Numbered from the stretch's first letter, positions 7,282 to 16,484 are shown. The stretch: DNA of 42,878 nucleotides from Bacteroidaceae bacterium (GCA_017940605.1 JAGAYF010000035.1:1-42878), one strand, 5' to 3'. The notes: generated by a model not told the origin, from the letters alone. Translations and numbers: made by a program.

Positions 7282-7866
7282 ATGAAACAGATGAAATTAT
7301 GGATGATGACCGCCATCCTTACCTGCGGCACAATGGTAATGAACGCACAGGACACAAAGCACGAGGTTGGCATCAGCATTGGCATGGCATCGAACTCGAC
7401 CATCCTGTCAACGCTGGAGGACCTTACGACCGTCCCTGCCACATTGGGCAGCGTAAAGTATGACAACGAGAAGTACGTCGGCCCACTGGCCGTGGAATAC
7501 TTCTACCACATCACGTCGAAGATAGGCATCGGCGGCATTGCTTCCTATGTAAACACAAAGAAGGATGCAATAGTGGTCGGCACAAAGCAAGGCGACGCCA
7601 AGGTGAACTACCTGACCGTCATGCCTGCCGTGAAGCTGGGCTGGTTTGAGCGCGAGCACATTGGTATGTACTCCAAGCTGGCTGCCGGTGTGACATTCCG
7701 CAGCGAAAAGCAAGACTGGGCCAATATCAGCGAGAACAGCGTGAAGTTCAACTTCCAGGCCTCTTTCGTCGGACTGGAAGCCGGCAGCAAGACCTTGCGC
7801 GGCTTCGCCGAACTGGGCGTTGGCGAGCAGGGCATCGTCCTGGCCGGTGTGCGGTATAAGTTCTGA
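7282..7866 (+). CDS. Exported beta-barrel-like protein, 194 residues
   Basis: A signal peptide (KLWMMTAILTCGTMVMNAQ) is followed by about 170 residues with barrel-type alternation (LAVEYFYHITSKIGIGGIAS, YSKLAAGVTFRSEKQ, GFAELGVGEQGIVLAGVRYKF). It ends in an aromatic residue, typical of proteins assembled by the Bam machinery. The leader is one of the family of near-identical leaders in this region. Function unknown. The following gene starts 12 bases after its stop, so the two are probably co-transcribed. Confidence 0.75.
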   Translation: MKQMKLWMMTAILTCGTMVMNAQDTKHEVGISIGMASNSTILSTLEDLTTVPATLGSVKYDNEKYVGPLAVEYFYHITSKIGIGGIASYVNTKKDAIVVGTKQGDAKVNYLTVMPAVKLGWFEREHIGMYSKLAAGVTFRSEKQDWANISENSVKFNFQASFVGLEAGSKTLRGFAELGVGEQGIVLAGVRYKF

Positions 7867-7878
7867 TAAGCCAATCCA

Positions 7879-8613
7879 ATGAGGAAGACATTGAGGCTAT
7901 TGGCTTTCATTGCCTGCCTGTGCTGCGGTACGACCGCGGCACAGGCACAGGTGATGAAGGCTGCCGACCTGCAGAAATACGCCAAGGAACGCTACGGCGA
8001 CAAGTGGCTTGAAGCAGCAAAGAACCTGGCCGAGGAACTGACGCTCGACAAGAACGAGTCGCTGACCTACCAGCAAGTCATCAAGGCCGAAGGCAAGACG
8101 AAGCAGCAAATCTATGTCACGCTGAACTACTGGGCCACCGCCACATTCAAGGACAAGCAGGCCATTACGCTCAACGACAAGGATGCAGGCTGCATCATCA
8201 TATCGTCCACCATTCCCAACATAGCGGAGCACATGGGGACAATCAGCAAGTATTCGGTCAGCATCACGCCCGTCATACGCATTGACATTAAGGAGGGGCG
8301 CGTGCGTGTGACCTACACAGTCCAGAACTATGACATCCTGCGCGACATATCGGGCGGCTGGTTCGGCCCTGACGACAAGAAGAACCGCACCTTCGGCGAC
8401 TCGAAGCGCAAGGCCGAAGACAAGACCAACGAAATGCTGTACGACGAGAACTGGGAGATAGCCAAGCACTATCCTTTTGTAGAAAAGGACGCACAGAAGC
8501 GCACCTGCGCCAAGGCCCTCGTAATGACCCATGCCTATTCCAACGCCGTGCTTGACAAAATAGAGGAAGCACTGAAGAACGGCATCGTGGGCAATGACGA
8601 TGCCGACTGGTAA
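7879..8613 (+). CDS. Exported DUF4468-like protein
   Basis: A 244-residue protein with signal peptide (LRLLAFIACLCCGTTAAQAQ). The body contains LTLDKNESLTYQQVIKAEGKT and VTLNYWATATFKDKQAITL, then DKDAGCIIISSTI, resembling the DUF4468 fold (a TBP-like domain common in exported Bacteroidota proteins of unknown function). A C-terminal acidic tail (GNDDADW) follows. Interestingly the last residues resemble those of the lipoprotein at 17129 (GNEDNDW). No catalytic motif is visible. Confidence 0.65.
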   Translation: MRKTLRLLAFIACLCCGTTAAQAQVMKAADLQKYAKERYGDKWLEAAKNLAEELTLDKNESLTYQQVIKAEGKTKQQIYVTLNYWATATFKDKQAITLNDKDAGCIIISSTIPNIAEHMGTISKYSVSITPVIRIDIKEGRVRVTYTVQNYDILRDISGGWFGPDDKKNRTFGDSKRKAEDKTNEMLYDENWEIAKHYPFVEKDAQKRTCAKALVMTHAYSNAVLDKIEEALKNGIVGNDDADW

Positions 8614-8647
8614 ACGACATATTTAACAACTTACATATTGATAATAC

Positions 8648-10081
8648 ATGAAAAAGATGAAACTTTGGATGCTCGCCGCCATCCTGACCTTCAGCGGCGC
8701 GACAATGCTGACTTCGTGCAGTGACGACAACGATAGCCCCAAGACTAATACCGAGCGCGAGCGCTTTGAGAAACAACTCACCGTGACACTCGACAACGCC
8801 GCTGAGCAGGCACAGTTGGATCCCACCATCAAGGCCATTGAAATACTGACCAGCTTTACCAACCAGCTCAACGGTGAGGCCGTGGGCAGGCAAGCCCTGA
8901 AAATTGCATTGGAAATCATGGGCGACGCCTACACAGAACGTCCCACCTGCGACATGCTCTCGTTCAGCGACCTGGGCGAACGCGAACAGGAGGCCCGTCG
9001 CTCGCTGAAGAGCCTGCTGGGCCTGGAGGAAGCCAGCCAACTGCTGCTGGTGAATGCCAAGAACTCCATAGGCAACCGCCACGTCACCTTCACACAAGGT
9101 CAAAAGGAAGCTGAATTAACTGAGGACGACGCTTTCGTCATTGAGTACAAGGATGTGGAGGCCGGCGAAACAACCGAACTTCGTTTTGAGTTCGGCGACG
9201 ACACGGATGGCATCATTGTCTGGGTAACCAATCTGTATGGTACGCCCATAGCCGTCCAGTTCCCCGCCAATATCAACTTCACCGTTTCAACGGGCAAGAC
9301 CGGCGAGGGGCGCGAAGTCACATCAGGCACTGCTTATCTCTCAACACTTGATGGTTCTAAGTGGTTCTTGCCCAAGGAGACTCACTGGCTGGCCAATGTA
9401 ACCATTTCATCGGGCGTGAACGGCCGCACGGAAGACATCACGGCCACCATGTCACACGATGCAGAAGGAGCATGGAACGTTAGTGCCGGAATGAATATCA
9501 ACGGACACGGTGTACTGAGCCTAACCGCCAACGGTCTGCGCGACCGCTACACAGACGACGAACTGGAGCAGTACAGCGACATGCTTGAGATGAGTCGTGG
9601 CTACCGCGTTGCCTACCGCCTGCTGCGCGTCTTCAACGTGCGCACCATTGACGCGCTGATTCTCACCGTTGACGAAGACCTGACCATCAGTTGCCAAGTG
9701 AGCGATGCCGCCAAGGCCCTGCAGACATTGGGCAACGTGCACACGCTGCGCCACAACAACGGTACGGAGGCCGATGTTGAACCCCTGACCAAGCAGTTGA
9801 ATGAACTTGTTACCTTTACCGCCAGCCAACAGAGTACAGACATTGAGGCCGAGGGTTCTCTCATCACAAGCTTTATTGACAATATATGGCAGCCCGCCCC
9901 TGCTCTGCGCTTCAAGGGCGAAACCGACTACCTGTCAATGTATGAACGCCTGAGCCAGCACGACCTTGACAACTACTACAAACTGCTTGACACTTTCGAC
10001 CCTCCCTATCGCTCCATTCAGCAACTGGTCGATGCCATCGAAGAGAAAGGCAAGGAAATCACAGGCGTCTTTAAATTCTAA
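8648..10081 (+). CDS. Surface lipoprotein of unknown function (paralogue of 17129)
   Basis: A 477-residue lipoprotein. The leader KLWMLAAILTFSGATMLTSC ends at a lipobox Cys and is followed by SDDNDSP, an acidic stretch matching the Bacteroidota lipoprotein export signal, so surface exposure is likely. The C-terminal half aligns by eye with the protein at 17129: both have a DLT(I/T)...(S/T)DxAKALQ stretch followed by a helix-rich segment and a F(K/A)(G/D)E(T/N)DY(L/V)S motif. No enzyme motif is seen. Another lipoprotein or barrel gene follows within 30 bases, which suggests an operon. Confidence 0.75.
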   Translation: MKKMKLWMLAAILTFSGATMLTSCSDDNDSPKTNTERERFEKQLTVTLDNAAEQAQLDPTIKAIEILTSFTNQLNGEAVGRQALKIALEIMGDAYTERPTCDMLSFSDLGEREQEARRSLKSLLGLEEASQLLLVNAKNSIGNRHVTFTQGQKEAELTEDDAFVIEYKDVEAGETTELRFEFGDDTDGIIVWVTNLYGTPIAVQFPANINFTVSTGKTGEGREVTSGTAYLSTLDGSKWFLPKETHWLANVTISSGVNGRTEDITATMSHDAEGAWNVSAGMNINGHGVLSLTANGLRDRYTDDELEQYSDMLEMSRGYRVAYRLLRVFNVRTIDALILTVDEDLTISCQVSDAAKALQTLGNVHTLRHNNGTEADVEPLTKQLNELVTFTASQQSTDIEAEGSLITSFIDNIWQPAPALRFKGETDYLSMYERLSQHDLDNYYKLLDTFDPPYRSIQQLVDAIEEKGKEITGVFKF

Positions 10082-10107
10082 ATAAAAAATATTTAATCAA
10101 TAAACTC

Positions 10108-10851
10108 ATGAAAAAGTATATCGTAATTGCCATTATGGCACTCATGTATTCGATGAACATGTCAGCCCAAAAGGCTGCAAGCTCCTGGACCGTCAACACC
10201 CGTGCGTGGTCAACCAACTATTTCACCTATCTTATATATGGAGTCGCAGAAAAAGGTGTTATCCATTTCGCATTAAAAGGGCAGACCAAAGATTCCCTTT
10301 GGGTAGAGCGAATTGTGCCCACTCCAGACCTTGTGTTCCCTATAGGCATGGGCAAGAGAGGTTTCACTGGCACGTCAGATATTTATGGGCCTTATCACTA
10401 TGCCTTTGGCAATCCGTTCAAGCATATTGGTGACTATGGCATCGGTGCTGATATGTCATATATGCCATCGCCCGTAGGTTTCTACGCAGGAGCTTATTTC
10501 AAAAGCCAGGAAATTGTCTTCAAGGAAACAAAAGACAACCTGCGTGGTTTCTACGTCCAACCTCGTGTCGGCCTTATCATTGGTGGCCTGAGCCGAAGTT
10601 TTGAGGCCGGCGTATTTTACGACATCGTTACGGGTTGTGGTGGTTCTTTGCCCGATACGAACAAAGACCGCCTAAAGGGAGGCCTTGGCCTTGACTTCGC
10701 TTTTTCCAATACTGATTTTGGTGGTCGCGGAAAGACTCTCTTGCAATTCTCAATACCCCTCCATAACTTCCTTGACCCAGGCTATAATGGACAGCAGGGA
10801 ATGAAGCGCAAAGTAGGATACATCAGCATTACCCGCCGAGTTGTTTTTTAG
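10108..10851 (+). CDS. Exported barrel-like protein, 247 residues
   Basis: Residues 1-20 form a signal peptide (YIVIAIMALMYSMNMSAQ). The body has aromatic, glycine-rich strands (YGIGADMSYMPSPVGFYAGA, GFYVQPRVGLIIGGLSRSF, LLQFSIPLHNFLDPGYNG) and ends YISITRRVVF with a terminal aromatic, as expected for an outer-membrane barrel. It is more A+T-rich than its neighbours and its leader is unlike the repeated leader nearby. Function unknown. Confidence 0.65.
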   Translation: MKKYIVIAIMALMYSMNMSAQKAASSWTVNTRAWSTNYFTYLIYGVAEKGVIHFALKGQTKDSLWVERIVPTPDLVFPIGMGKRGFTGTSDIYGPYHYAFGNPFKHIGDYGIGADMSYMPSPVGFYAGAYFKSQEIVFKETKDNLRGFYVQPRVGLIIGGLSRSFEAGVFYDIVTGCGGSLPDTNKDRLKGGLGLDFAFSNTDFGGRGKTLLQFSIPLHNFLDPGYNGQQGMKRKVGYISITRRVVF

Positions 10852-10873
10852 TTTTTGGGAAAGAACATAAAGT

Positions 10874-11662
10874 ATGAAACAGACAATAAGAATCTGCATA
10901 CTCTCTGCTATTGTCATCTTCTGCGGCACTTGTGCATTAACTTGTTGCTCAAACGATGATGACAAACCAGTGGTCAACCCTACCGAAGATAGCAGCCAGT
11001 TTGTAACACTGACTGATGCCGTCCCCGATGCCATCCTGGAGATTCGCTACTACGGCACATACAACTTTGTGGGCCAGCGCATTGATGGATACGAAGAACC
11101 GACGGCACTCCTGACAAAACAGGCTGCCGATAGTCTGCGGGCCGTAAGCGACGACGTGCGCTCACAAGGTTACCGACTGAAGATCTATGATGCCTACCGC
11201 CCGCAGAAAGGTGTAGATCACTTCGTACGCTGGGCAGCCAACATTCCCGACACGCTGATGAAACCCTACTTCTACCCTGACCTTGACAAAAGCATCCTCT
11301 TTGAACAGGAATACATCATGGAAAAGAGCGGCCACACACGCGGCTCGACCGTGGACCTGACCCTTTTTGACATGGCCACGGAAAAGGAACTGGATATGGG
11401 CGGCACGTTCGACTGGTTCGGCCCTGAGAGCCATCCTGATTTCTGTGGAAATCCTGATACGGGCGAGTACACCGGTGACAACAGCAAGAGCCCCAAGGGT
11501 CGCAGCATCACTGCCGAACAGTTCGCCCACCGTATGATTCTCCGCACAGCCATGCTTCGCCACGGCTTCAAGCCGATCGATTCAGAATGGTGGCACTTTA
11601 CCCTGCGCAATGAGCCGTTCCCCAACACCTACTTTACTTTTCCCGTGAAACAGATTAAATAA
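10874..11662 (+). CDS. VanX-type D-Ala-D-Ala dipeptidase lipoprotein
   Basis: A 262-residue lipoprotein (leader ending TCC, then SNDDDKP) of peptidase family M15D. Zinc-site motifs are intact: SGHTRGSTVD with His154 and Asp161, and EWWHF with Glu238 (base) and His241. In VanX/DdpX these bind zinc and hydrolyse D-alanyl-D-alanine. VLxIRYYxTxNFVGxRIDGY-like and YDAYRPQ segments also fit. Export and context suggest a role in taking apart peptidoglycan peptides outside the cytoplasm rather than vancomycin resistance: there is no vanH/vanA-type ligase nearby. The next gene (GH3) starts 3 bases after the stop. Confidence 0.9.
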   Translation: MKQTIRICILSAIVIFCGTCALTCCSNDDDKPVVNPTEDSSQFVTLTDAVPDAILEIRYYGTYNFVGQRIDGYEEPTALLTKQAADSLRAVSDDVRSQGYRLKIYDAYRPQKGVDHFVRWAANIPDTLMKPYFYPDLDKSILFEQEYIMEKSGHTRGSTVDLTLFDMATEKELDMGGTFDWFGPESHPDFCGNPDTGEYTGDNSKSPKGRSITAEQFAHRMILRTAMLRHGFKPIDSEWWHFTLRNEPFPNTYFTFPVKQIK

Positions 11663-11665
11663 GAT

Positions 11666-12916
11666 ATGAAACTGAATAAACTTTGGATATTGACATCCCG
11701 TCCAGCCTGCTCACGCTCAACAAAACGGACAGGTTCGCTATATGCCCGCTCAATTGCGACCTTGGCCGCTACCCTGACATGCGGTCTGGTCATGTTCTCT
11801 TGTTCGATAATGACCTCCTGTTCGAAAGACGATGATCACGTTACACCGCCAGACGAAGTGGAAGTGCAACTGCGGCAAATGACGCTGCGCGAGAAGGTGG
11901 GGCAAATGTTCTATGTGCGTCCCGAATCGCTCGATACGACCATCAATTTGGTAACCGACAACCTGAGTAGCATCGCCATGCAGGCAGTAAACGAACGGAT
12001 GCAGGATTTCAGCAAGTCATACCCCGTGGGCGGAATCATCCTTTATGCCCACAACATCAAAGATGAAGCACAACTCGGACAGTTCATTTCACAGATTCGA
12101 GCACTGAAAGGCTCGCCGCTGCTATGCATAGACGAGGAAGGAGGCATAGTTTCGCGAATTGCCAGGAACAGTAACTTTGATGTGGAGAAGTTTGAGTCAA
12201 TGGCTGCCATCGGCGCAACAGGCAACCCCGCAAACGCCTACTACTGCGGCAACACCATCGGTACTTACCTGAAGAAATACGACTTCGACATTGACTTCGC
12301 ACCCGTTGCCGACGTCAACACCAACCCCGATAATATTGTCATCGGCAAACGTGCCTTCAGCGATGACCCTGAGGTGGCCGCCCCAATGGTGACCAACTAC
12401 CTGCAGGGACTGAAGGATGCTGGCGTGGCAGGGTGCATGAAGCACTTCCCCGGCCATGGTGACACCCACGCCGACACCCACTACGGCTATGCTGAGAGCC
12501 TAAAGACCTGGGCCGAGATGCTCAACTGCGAAATGGTAACCTTCAAGGCCGGCATCCAGTGGGGTTGTCCACTCATCATGACTGCCCACATTGCCACGCC
12601 CAACGTAACGGGATTATCCGTACCTGCCACCATGTCGAGCCTTATCCTCCAGGACAAGTTGCGCAACGAACTGGGCTACCAAAACATCATCATCACCGAC
12701 GGCATGGAAATGGGCGCCATCACCAAACAATATTCCCCGGCAGAAGCCGCCATAGGCAGCATTCAGGCTGGTGTCGATATCGTATTGGGTCCGCTGAATC
12801 TCGTTGAAGCCTTTGATGCCGTGGTGAGCGCTGTGGAGGACGGTACGCTTACCGAGGAACGCATCAACCAGAGTGTCCGCCGCATTCTGAAACTGAAGAA
12901 ACAGCTAAGACCATAA
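11666..12916 (+). CDS. GH3 beta-N-acetylhexosaminidase lipoprotein (NagZ-like)
   Basis: A 416-residue glycoside hydrolase family 3 enzyme. Motifs: LREKVGQMF, GGIILYAHN, LLCIDEEGGIVSRI, the NagZ-type His/Asp loop KHFPGHGDTHADTH (His general acid), and IITDGMEMGAI carrying the Asp nucleophile. Such enzymes remove terminal N-acetylglucosamine from muropeptides or chitin oligomers. The N-terminus is odd: the leader KLWILT is followed by about 24 basic/Ser-rich residues before ATLTCGLVMFSCSIMTSCSKDDD, as if a short segment had been inserted in the usual leader. The lipobox Cys is about residue 53. Translationally close to the VanX gene before and the HAD gene after. Confidence 0.88.
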   Translation: MKLNKLWILTSRPACSRSTKRTGSLYARSIATLAATLTCGLVMFSCSIMTSCSKDDDHVTPPDEVEVQLRQMTLREKVGQMFYVRPESLDTTINLVTDNLSSIAMQAVNERMQDFSKSYPVGGIILYAHNIKDEAQLGQFISQIRALKGSPLLCIDEEGGIVSRIARNSNFDVEKFESMAAIGATGNPANAYYCGNTIGTYLKKYDFDIDFAPVADVNTNPDNIVIGKRAFSDDPEVAAPMVTNYLQGLKDAGVAGCMKHFPGHGDTHADTHYGYAESLKTWAEMLNCEMVTFKAGIQWGCPLIMTAHIATPNVTGLSVPATMSSLILQDKLRNELGYQNIIITDGMEMGAITKQYSPAEAAIGSIQAGVDIVLGPLNLVEAFDAVVSAVEDGTLTEERINQSVRRILKLKKQLRP

Positions 12917-12923
12917 TAAATAT

Positions 12924-14147
12924 ATGAATAAGAAAGTTCTTTGGATACTCACCGCCATCCTTATCATCTGTGGCCTGACGGAGTTATCGGCCCAACCGAC
13001 ACGCGAGCAATTGGCAAAAATCCGCGTCACAAAGGAAGGTAACTTCCAATATTGGAACAGCGATGCAGTATCATTGGCACAGTTGAAGGCATTTGTGGCC
13101 GACGTAACCACAGAGGGCAGCAAGCAGTTCGTTCCTGTGAGAGACCGTCTGGCAGTGTTTGACATAGACGGCACATTGCTCTGCGAGACAGCACCCTTCT
13201 ACATGAACTGGCTGGTGATGCTCCACCGTCTGCTCGACGACCCCGACTATACCCCCACCAAGGAACTGCATGACTTTGGCGAGGCCGCACGAAAAGGCAT
13301 GTACAACACTGTACTGATAGACCGCGAAATGGACGATAGGGCACAATACGTGCAAGCCGAAATCTTTAAGGGCATGACAATGGCCGAGATGGATAAGTGG
13401 ATGCACAAGTTCATGGAAAAGTCCTGCGAGGGTTTGGAGGGTCTGAAATGGGGAACAGCACTCTACTGGCCGATGATAGAAGTAGTCAGTTATCTGGTCG
13501 CCAACGACTTTCAGGTTTATATCTGCAGCGGCACAGCCCAAGACATGATTCGCCCGCTGATTGAGGACGTGCTGCCCATCGGTCGCTATCAGGTGATGGG
13601 TTCCGAGATTCATTATGTACCCGAGGGCAAAGCCGAGGATTTCGGGTGGGAAACACCCATCATCATGGAGACTTATGGCTTCGACGACCTGAAGACCCAA
13701 CGCACCGTGCGCGGTTTGTTCAAGCAGAAAGGTACAAAGTGGAGCAAAGTCGATATGATGACACGCCAATTAGGTCAGAAACCCATTCTCGCCTTCGGCA
13801 ATTCGTCGGGCGACTATCCCATGTTTGAGTTCGTCACCGTCGGCAACAACTATCCTTCGATGGCATTCTGTCTGCTCTGCGACGACACTGAGCGCGAGTT
13901 GGGCAATACGACGAAGGCAGACAAGTGCCGCAAGGAATGCGAAGCGAACGGATGGATGCCCGTGTCGATGCGCAATGACTGGACCACCATCTATGGCCCG
14001 GACGTAAGTCCCACATCCACGGTTATCCAGTCAGCCCGCATCAATTCCACCAACACTAGTCGCGCCTATCAACTCAACGGCCTCCCCGCCACAGACAATA
14101 CCCGTGGCATCGTTATCCAGAACCAGCAGAAAGTTTTCAGAAAATAG
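12924..14147 (+). CDS. Exported HAD-family phosphatase with a sorting-signal-like tail
   Basis: A 407-residue protein with signal peptide (VLWILTAILIICGLTELSAQ). HAD motif I is FDIDGTLL (Asp80, Asp82), motif II is VYICSGT, and motif IV is FGNSSGDYPMF. The substrate is unknown; exported HAD phosphatases of this size act on small phosphomonoesters. The last 30 residues (AYQLNGLPATDNTRG... IVIQNQQKVFRK) resemble the short C-terminal tails YxLxGxxV...GIYxxNGKKVxxK that mark type 9 secretion cargo in Bacteroidota. The paralogue at 15347 lacks this tail and is a lipoprotein instead. Confidence 0.83.
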   Translation: MNKKVLWILTAILIICGLTELSAQPTREQLAKIRVTKEGNFQYWNSDAVSLAQLKAFVADVTTEGSKQFVPVRDRLAVFDIDGTLLCETAPFYMNWLVMLHRLLDDPDYTPTKELHDFGEAARKGMYNTVLIDREMDDRAQYVQAEIFKGMTMAEMDKWMHKFMEKSCEGLEGLKWGTALYWPMIEVVSYLVANDFQVYICSGTAQDMIRPLIEDVLPIGRYQVMGSEIHYVPEGKAEDFGWETPIIMETYGFDDLKTQRTVRGLFKQKGTKWSKVDMMTRQLGQKPILAFGNSSGDYPMFEFVTVGNNYPSMAFCLLCDDTERELGNTTKADKCRKECEANGWMPVSMRNDWTTIYGPDVSPTSTVIQSARINSTNTSRAYQLNGLPATDNTRGIVIQNQQKVFRK

Positions 14148-14174
14148 CCTGACTAACATAATCATATCATCAAT

Positions 14175-15191
14175 ATGAAGAAAGTTCTTTGGACACTTGC
14201 CGTCGTCGTCACTATTCTCTGCGGAGCATGTGCCATCATCAGCCATGGCAATGGGAAGAAGATTCCGTTAGGCAAGGATGCTGATAATGTCAAGATAGCC
14301 ATTGCCTGGCGGTCCGATACTGACAACGAGTTCTGCACGAACATGGTAGAGGCATTCAAGGCTGCTGGAGTAGACGTTGTAGTACTCCCGCAGGTGAAAG
14401 CCCCCTACATCAGCTACGATGGCACTACGGTGTCGGCCTCTTGCCTCGACAGTGCAGGTATTGGCTATCTCAATGGCGAGTACGGCGCAATGGTACGTAC
14501 CAAAGGTAACGAAGGCTCTAATGTCAGCAGCGTACTGACGGGAGTGAAGGGAGTTGTGTTCACAGGCGGCGAGGACATTGCTCCCACACTCTACGCCGTG
14601 CAGGAAGACTGGCATCATGTTGAGGCAGATATTGACTATAATGCTGCCCGCGACGTATCCGACTACCTGACGATGCTCTACTGTCTGGACCATGACATTC
14701 CTGTAATCGGTTTCTGCCGTGGTGCTCAGATGCTCGGCGTAGTATCTGGGGCTACGATGATACAGGATATCCCCACATGGCTTGCCGCACAAGGGCTACC
14801 CTACAATTATGAGCACCGACGGGAACGGGCTGGGGGAGAAAACTACCGCGACTATACTCCCCACACGGTGACTATTGCCGACAGTTCTCTGCTGTCTAAA
14901 TTTTGCACGACAGACACCCTGCAAGGCTGTCCGTCGTGGCATCATCAAGCCATTCTCAGCACCAAGAATACGCCGTTGCGCTGCGTCGGCATCACCACAA
15001 CATCGGGCATAGACATGGTCGAAGCTGTGGAACGCACCGACAAACACTGCGCCATTGGCCTGCAGTTCCATCCCGAGGCCGCCATCGCCAAGCATTTGGG
15101 TAAAGGTGTCTACAACGGCAACGCCAATGTGTTCATGCCCTACGACGATGCCGTTGGCATCTTCAAGACCTTCATCGACTATTGCAAATAA
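14175..15191 (+). CDS. Exported C26 gamma-glutamyl hydrolase-like protein (class I glutamine amidotransferase fold)
   Basis: A 338-residue protein with the repeated leader (KKVLWTLAVVVTILCGAC, possibly a lipobox). The fold is peptidase C26/PuuD-like: VVFTGGEDIAPTLY (oxyanion loop), GFCRGAQML with nucleophile Cys181, and QFHPEAA with His299 and Glu301. Cytoplasmic relatives cleave gamma-glutamyl bonds (gamma-Glu-GABA, folate polyglutamate). Because this copy is exported and sits among peptidoglycan enzymes, gamma-D-Glu-diamino-acid bonds of stem peptides are a reasonable target, but that is inference. Confidence 0.83.
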   Translation: MKKVLWTLAVVVTILCGACAIISHGNGKKIPLGKDADNVKIAIAWRSDTDNEFCTNMVEAFKAAGVDVVVLPQVKAPYISYDGTTVSASCLDSAGIGYLNGEYGAMVRTKGNEGSNVSSVLTGVKGVVFTGGEDIAPTLYAVQEDWHHVEADIDYNAARDVSDYLTMLYCLDHDIPVIGFCRGAQMLGVVSGATMIQDIPTWLAAQGLPYNYEHRRERAGGENYRDYTPHTVTIADSSLLSKFCTTDTLQGCPSWHHQAILSTKNTPLRCVGITTTSGIDMVEAVERTDKHCAIGLQFHPEAAIAKHLGKGVYNGNANVFMPYDDAVGIFKTFIDYCK

Positions 15192-15208
15192 ATCAACAAC
15201 CCATGACA

Positions 15209-15326
15209 ATGAGACACTGGATGCCCGCCCACCACATTCAAACCACTCTATTCGAAACAACTGATTTTCACCCTGCCCAACGAACCGTTCACTGTCTCTT
15301 TCTCTATTTCTGAAACAAAAGAATGA
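15209..15326 (+). pseudogene. Remnant of a VanX-like gene (leader plus C-terminal end)
   Basis: From 15237 to the TGA at 15324-15326 the frame reads FKPLYSKQLIFTLPNEPF and so on, and aligns without gaps with the end of the VanX protein at 10874 (FKPIDSEWWHFTLRNEPF). The Trp-Trp-His of the catalytic site is lost. Just before it, 15209-15236 (reading MRHWMP) resembles the shared leader DNA at 17129, in another frame. The middle of the gene is missing. Confidence 0.65.
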
Positions 15327-15346
15327 CTACTACATTACATACAAAT

Positions 15347-16402
15347 ATGAAAAAACTGATTTTTCCGCTCATCATTGCATTCGTTGGTTTTCTCAGCAGC
15401 TGCTCTGACGACAACAACGACACACCTGCAAAAAAAGATTATTTCACCCAGTGGAACACCTGTGAAGCACTGACTGCTCTGCAAGAGTACGTGGAAGATG
15501 TAACAAACCCCAACTCCCCTAACTACATCAAGGAAGAAGACCGTATTGCTACATTTGACATGGACGGCACTTTCATCGGCGAACTCTATCCCACCTATTT
15601 TGAATACAATATGTTGGAATACCGTGCGCTGGAGGATGAAACATATAAGGACATCGCTCCCGATGATGTCAAGGAAGCCGCACAGGAAATCAGGGACTTT
15701 GTCAGGTACGGGACTGCCTTGCCTGCACACTTCGACATGAAGCATGCCCAGGCGGCCGCCAAGGCCTATGCAGGCATGACGCTGGCCGAGTTTGATGCTT
15801 ACGTCAAGGCCTATGCTGCCAAGGAAGCCAACGGATTCCAGGGTATGACCTACGGACAGAGCTTCTACCAACCCATGTTGCAAGTATTTGACTATCTGAA
15901 GGCGAATGGTTTTACATACTATGTCGTCTCTGGTTCTGACAGGTTCATCTGCCGTACCTTGGTCAACACCATCGGCATTGCGCCCAACCGCGTCATTGGC
16001 ATGGACGTGAAACTGCGCTCCACCAGCCAAGGCGACGAAGCAGGTGTCAACTACACGATGGGCAAGGAAGATGACATCATCCGCACGGACGAACTCATCA
16101 TCAAAAACCTAAAGACCAACAAAGTACTCCAAATCAGTCAGGAAATCGGCAAAGTGCCAGTTCTGTCGTTTGGCAACAGCAGCGGCGACTGCGCCATGCA
16201 CAACTACGCATTGAGCAGTCCCCACCGCTCAGCCGCCTTCATGCTGATTGCCGACGATGATGTGCGCGACCACGCCAATCGTGAAAAAGCCCTCTCACTG
16301 GCCTCTCAGTGGTACGAAGCGGGCTACCACGTCATTTCCATGAGAGATGATTTCCGTACTATCTACGGTGAAGGCGTAGTAAAAACAGATTTCTCTTATT
16401 AG
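15347..16402 (+). CDS. HAD-family phosphatase lipoprotein (paralogue of 12924)
   Basis: A 351-residue lipoprotein: leader KKLIFPLIIAFVGFLSSC, then SDDNNDTP, an acidic surface-export signal. HAD motif I is FDMDGTFI (Asp71, Asp73), motif II is YYVVSGSDRF, motif IV is LSFGNSSGDCAMH. It aligns throughout with the HAD protein at 12924 (LxxFVxDVT, ...DRxAxFDxDGT, GMTxAEFDxxV, WQPMLQ/YWPMIEV). The upstream in-frame ATG 15323 would put 8 extra residues before the signal peptide, so ATG 15347 is chosen. Substrate unknown. Confidence 0.83.
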   Translation: MKKLIFPLIIAFVGFLSSCSDDNNDTPAKKDYFTQWNTCEALTALQEYVEDVTNPNSPNYIKEEDRIATFDMDGTFIGELYPTYFEYNMLEYRALEDETYKDIAPDDVKEAAQEIRDFVRYGTALPAHFDMKHAQAAAKAYAGMTLAEFDAYVKAYAAKEANGFQGMTYGQSFYQPMLQVFDYLKANGFTYYVVSGSDRFICRTLVNTIGIAPNRVIGMDVKLRSTSQGDEAGVNYTMGKEDDIIRTDELIIKNLKTNKVLQISQEIGKVPVLSFGNSSGDCAMHNYALSSPHRSAAFMLIADDDVRDHANREKALSLASQWYEAGYHVISMRDDFRTIYGEGVVKTDFSY

Positions 16403-16484
16403 TCTTTCACCCAGCCAAGAAAACAGGACAGAGTAATTATAACCATATTATATTAATTATAGTATAATACCATAGTAGACAATT

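Noticed and set aside
10874-11662. Vancomycin resistance gene
   Set aside because: VanX-like chemistry, but no vanH, ligase or vanRS genes are near, and the protein is an exported lipoprotein in a wall-processing cluster.
16436-16475. A+T-rich repeat before the L,D-transpeptidase gene
   Set aside because: Short low-complexity stretch (TATTATATTAATTATAG) without a repeated unit; nothing can be supported beyond a possible promoter region.
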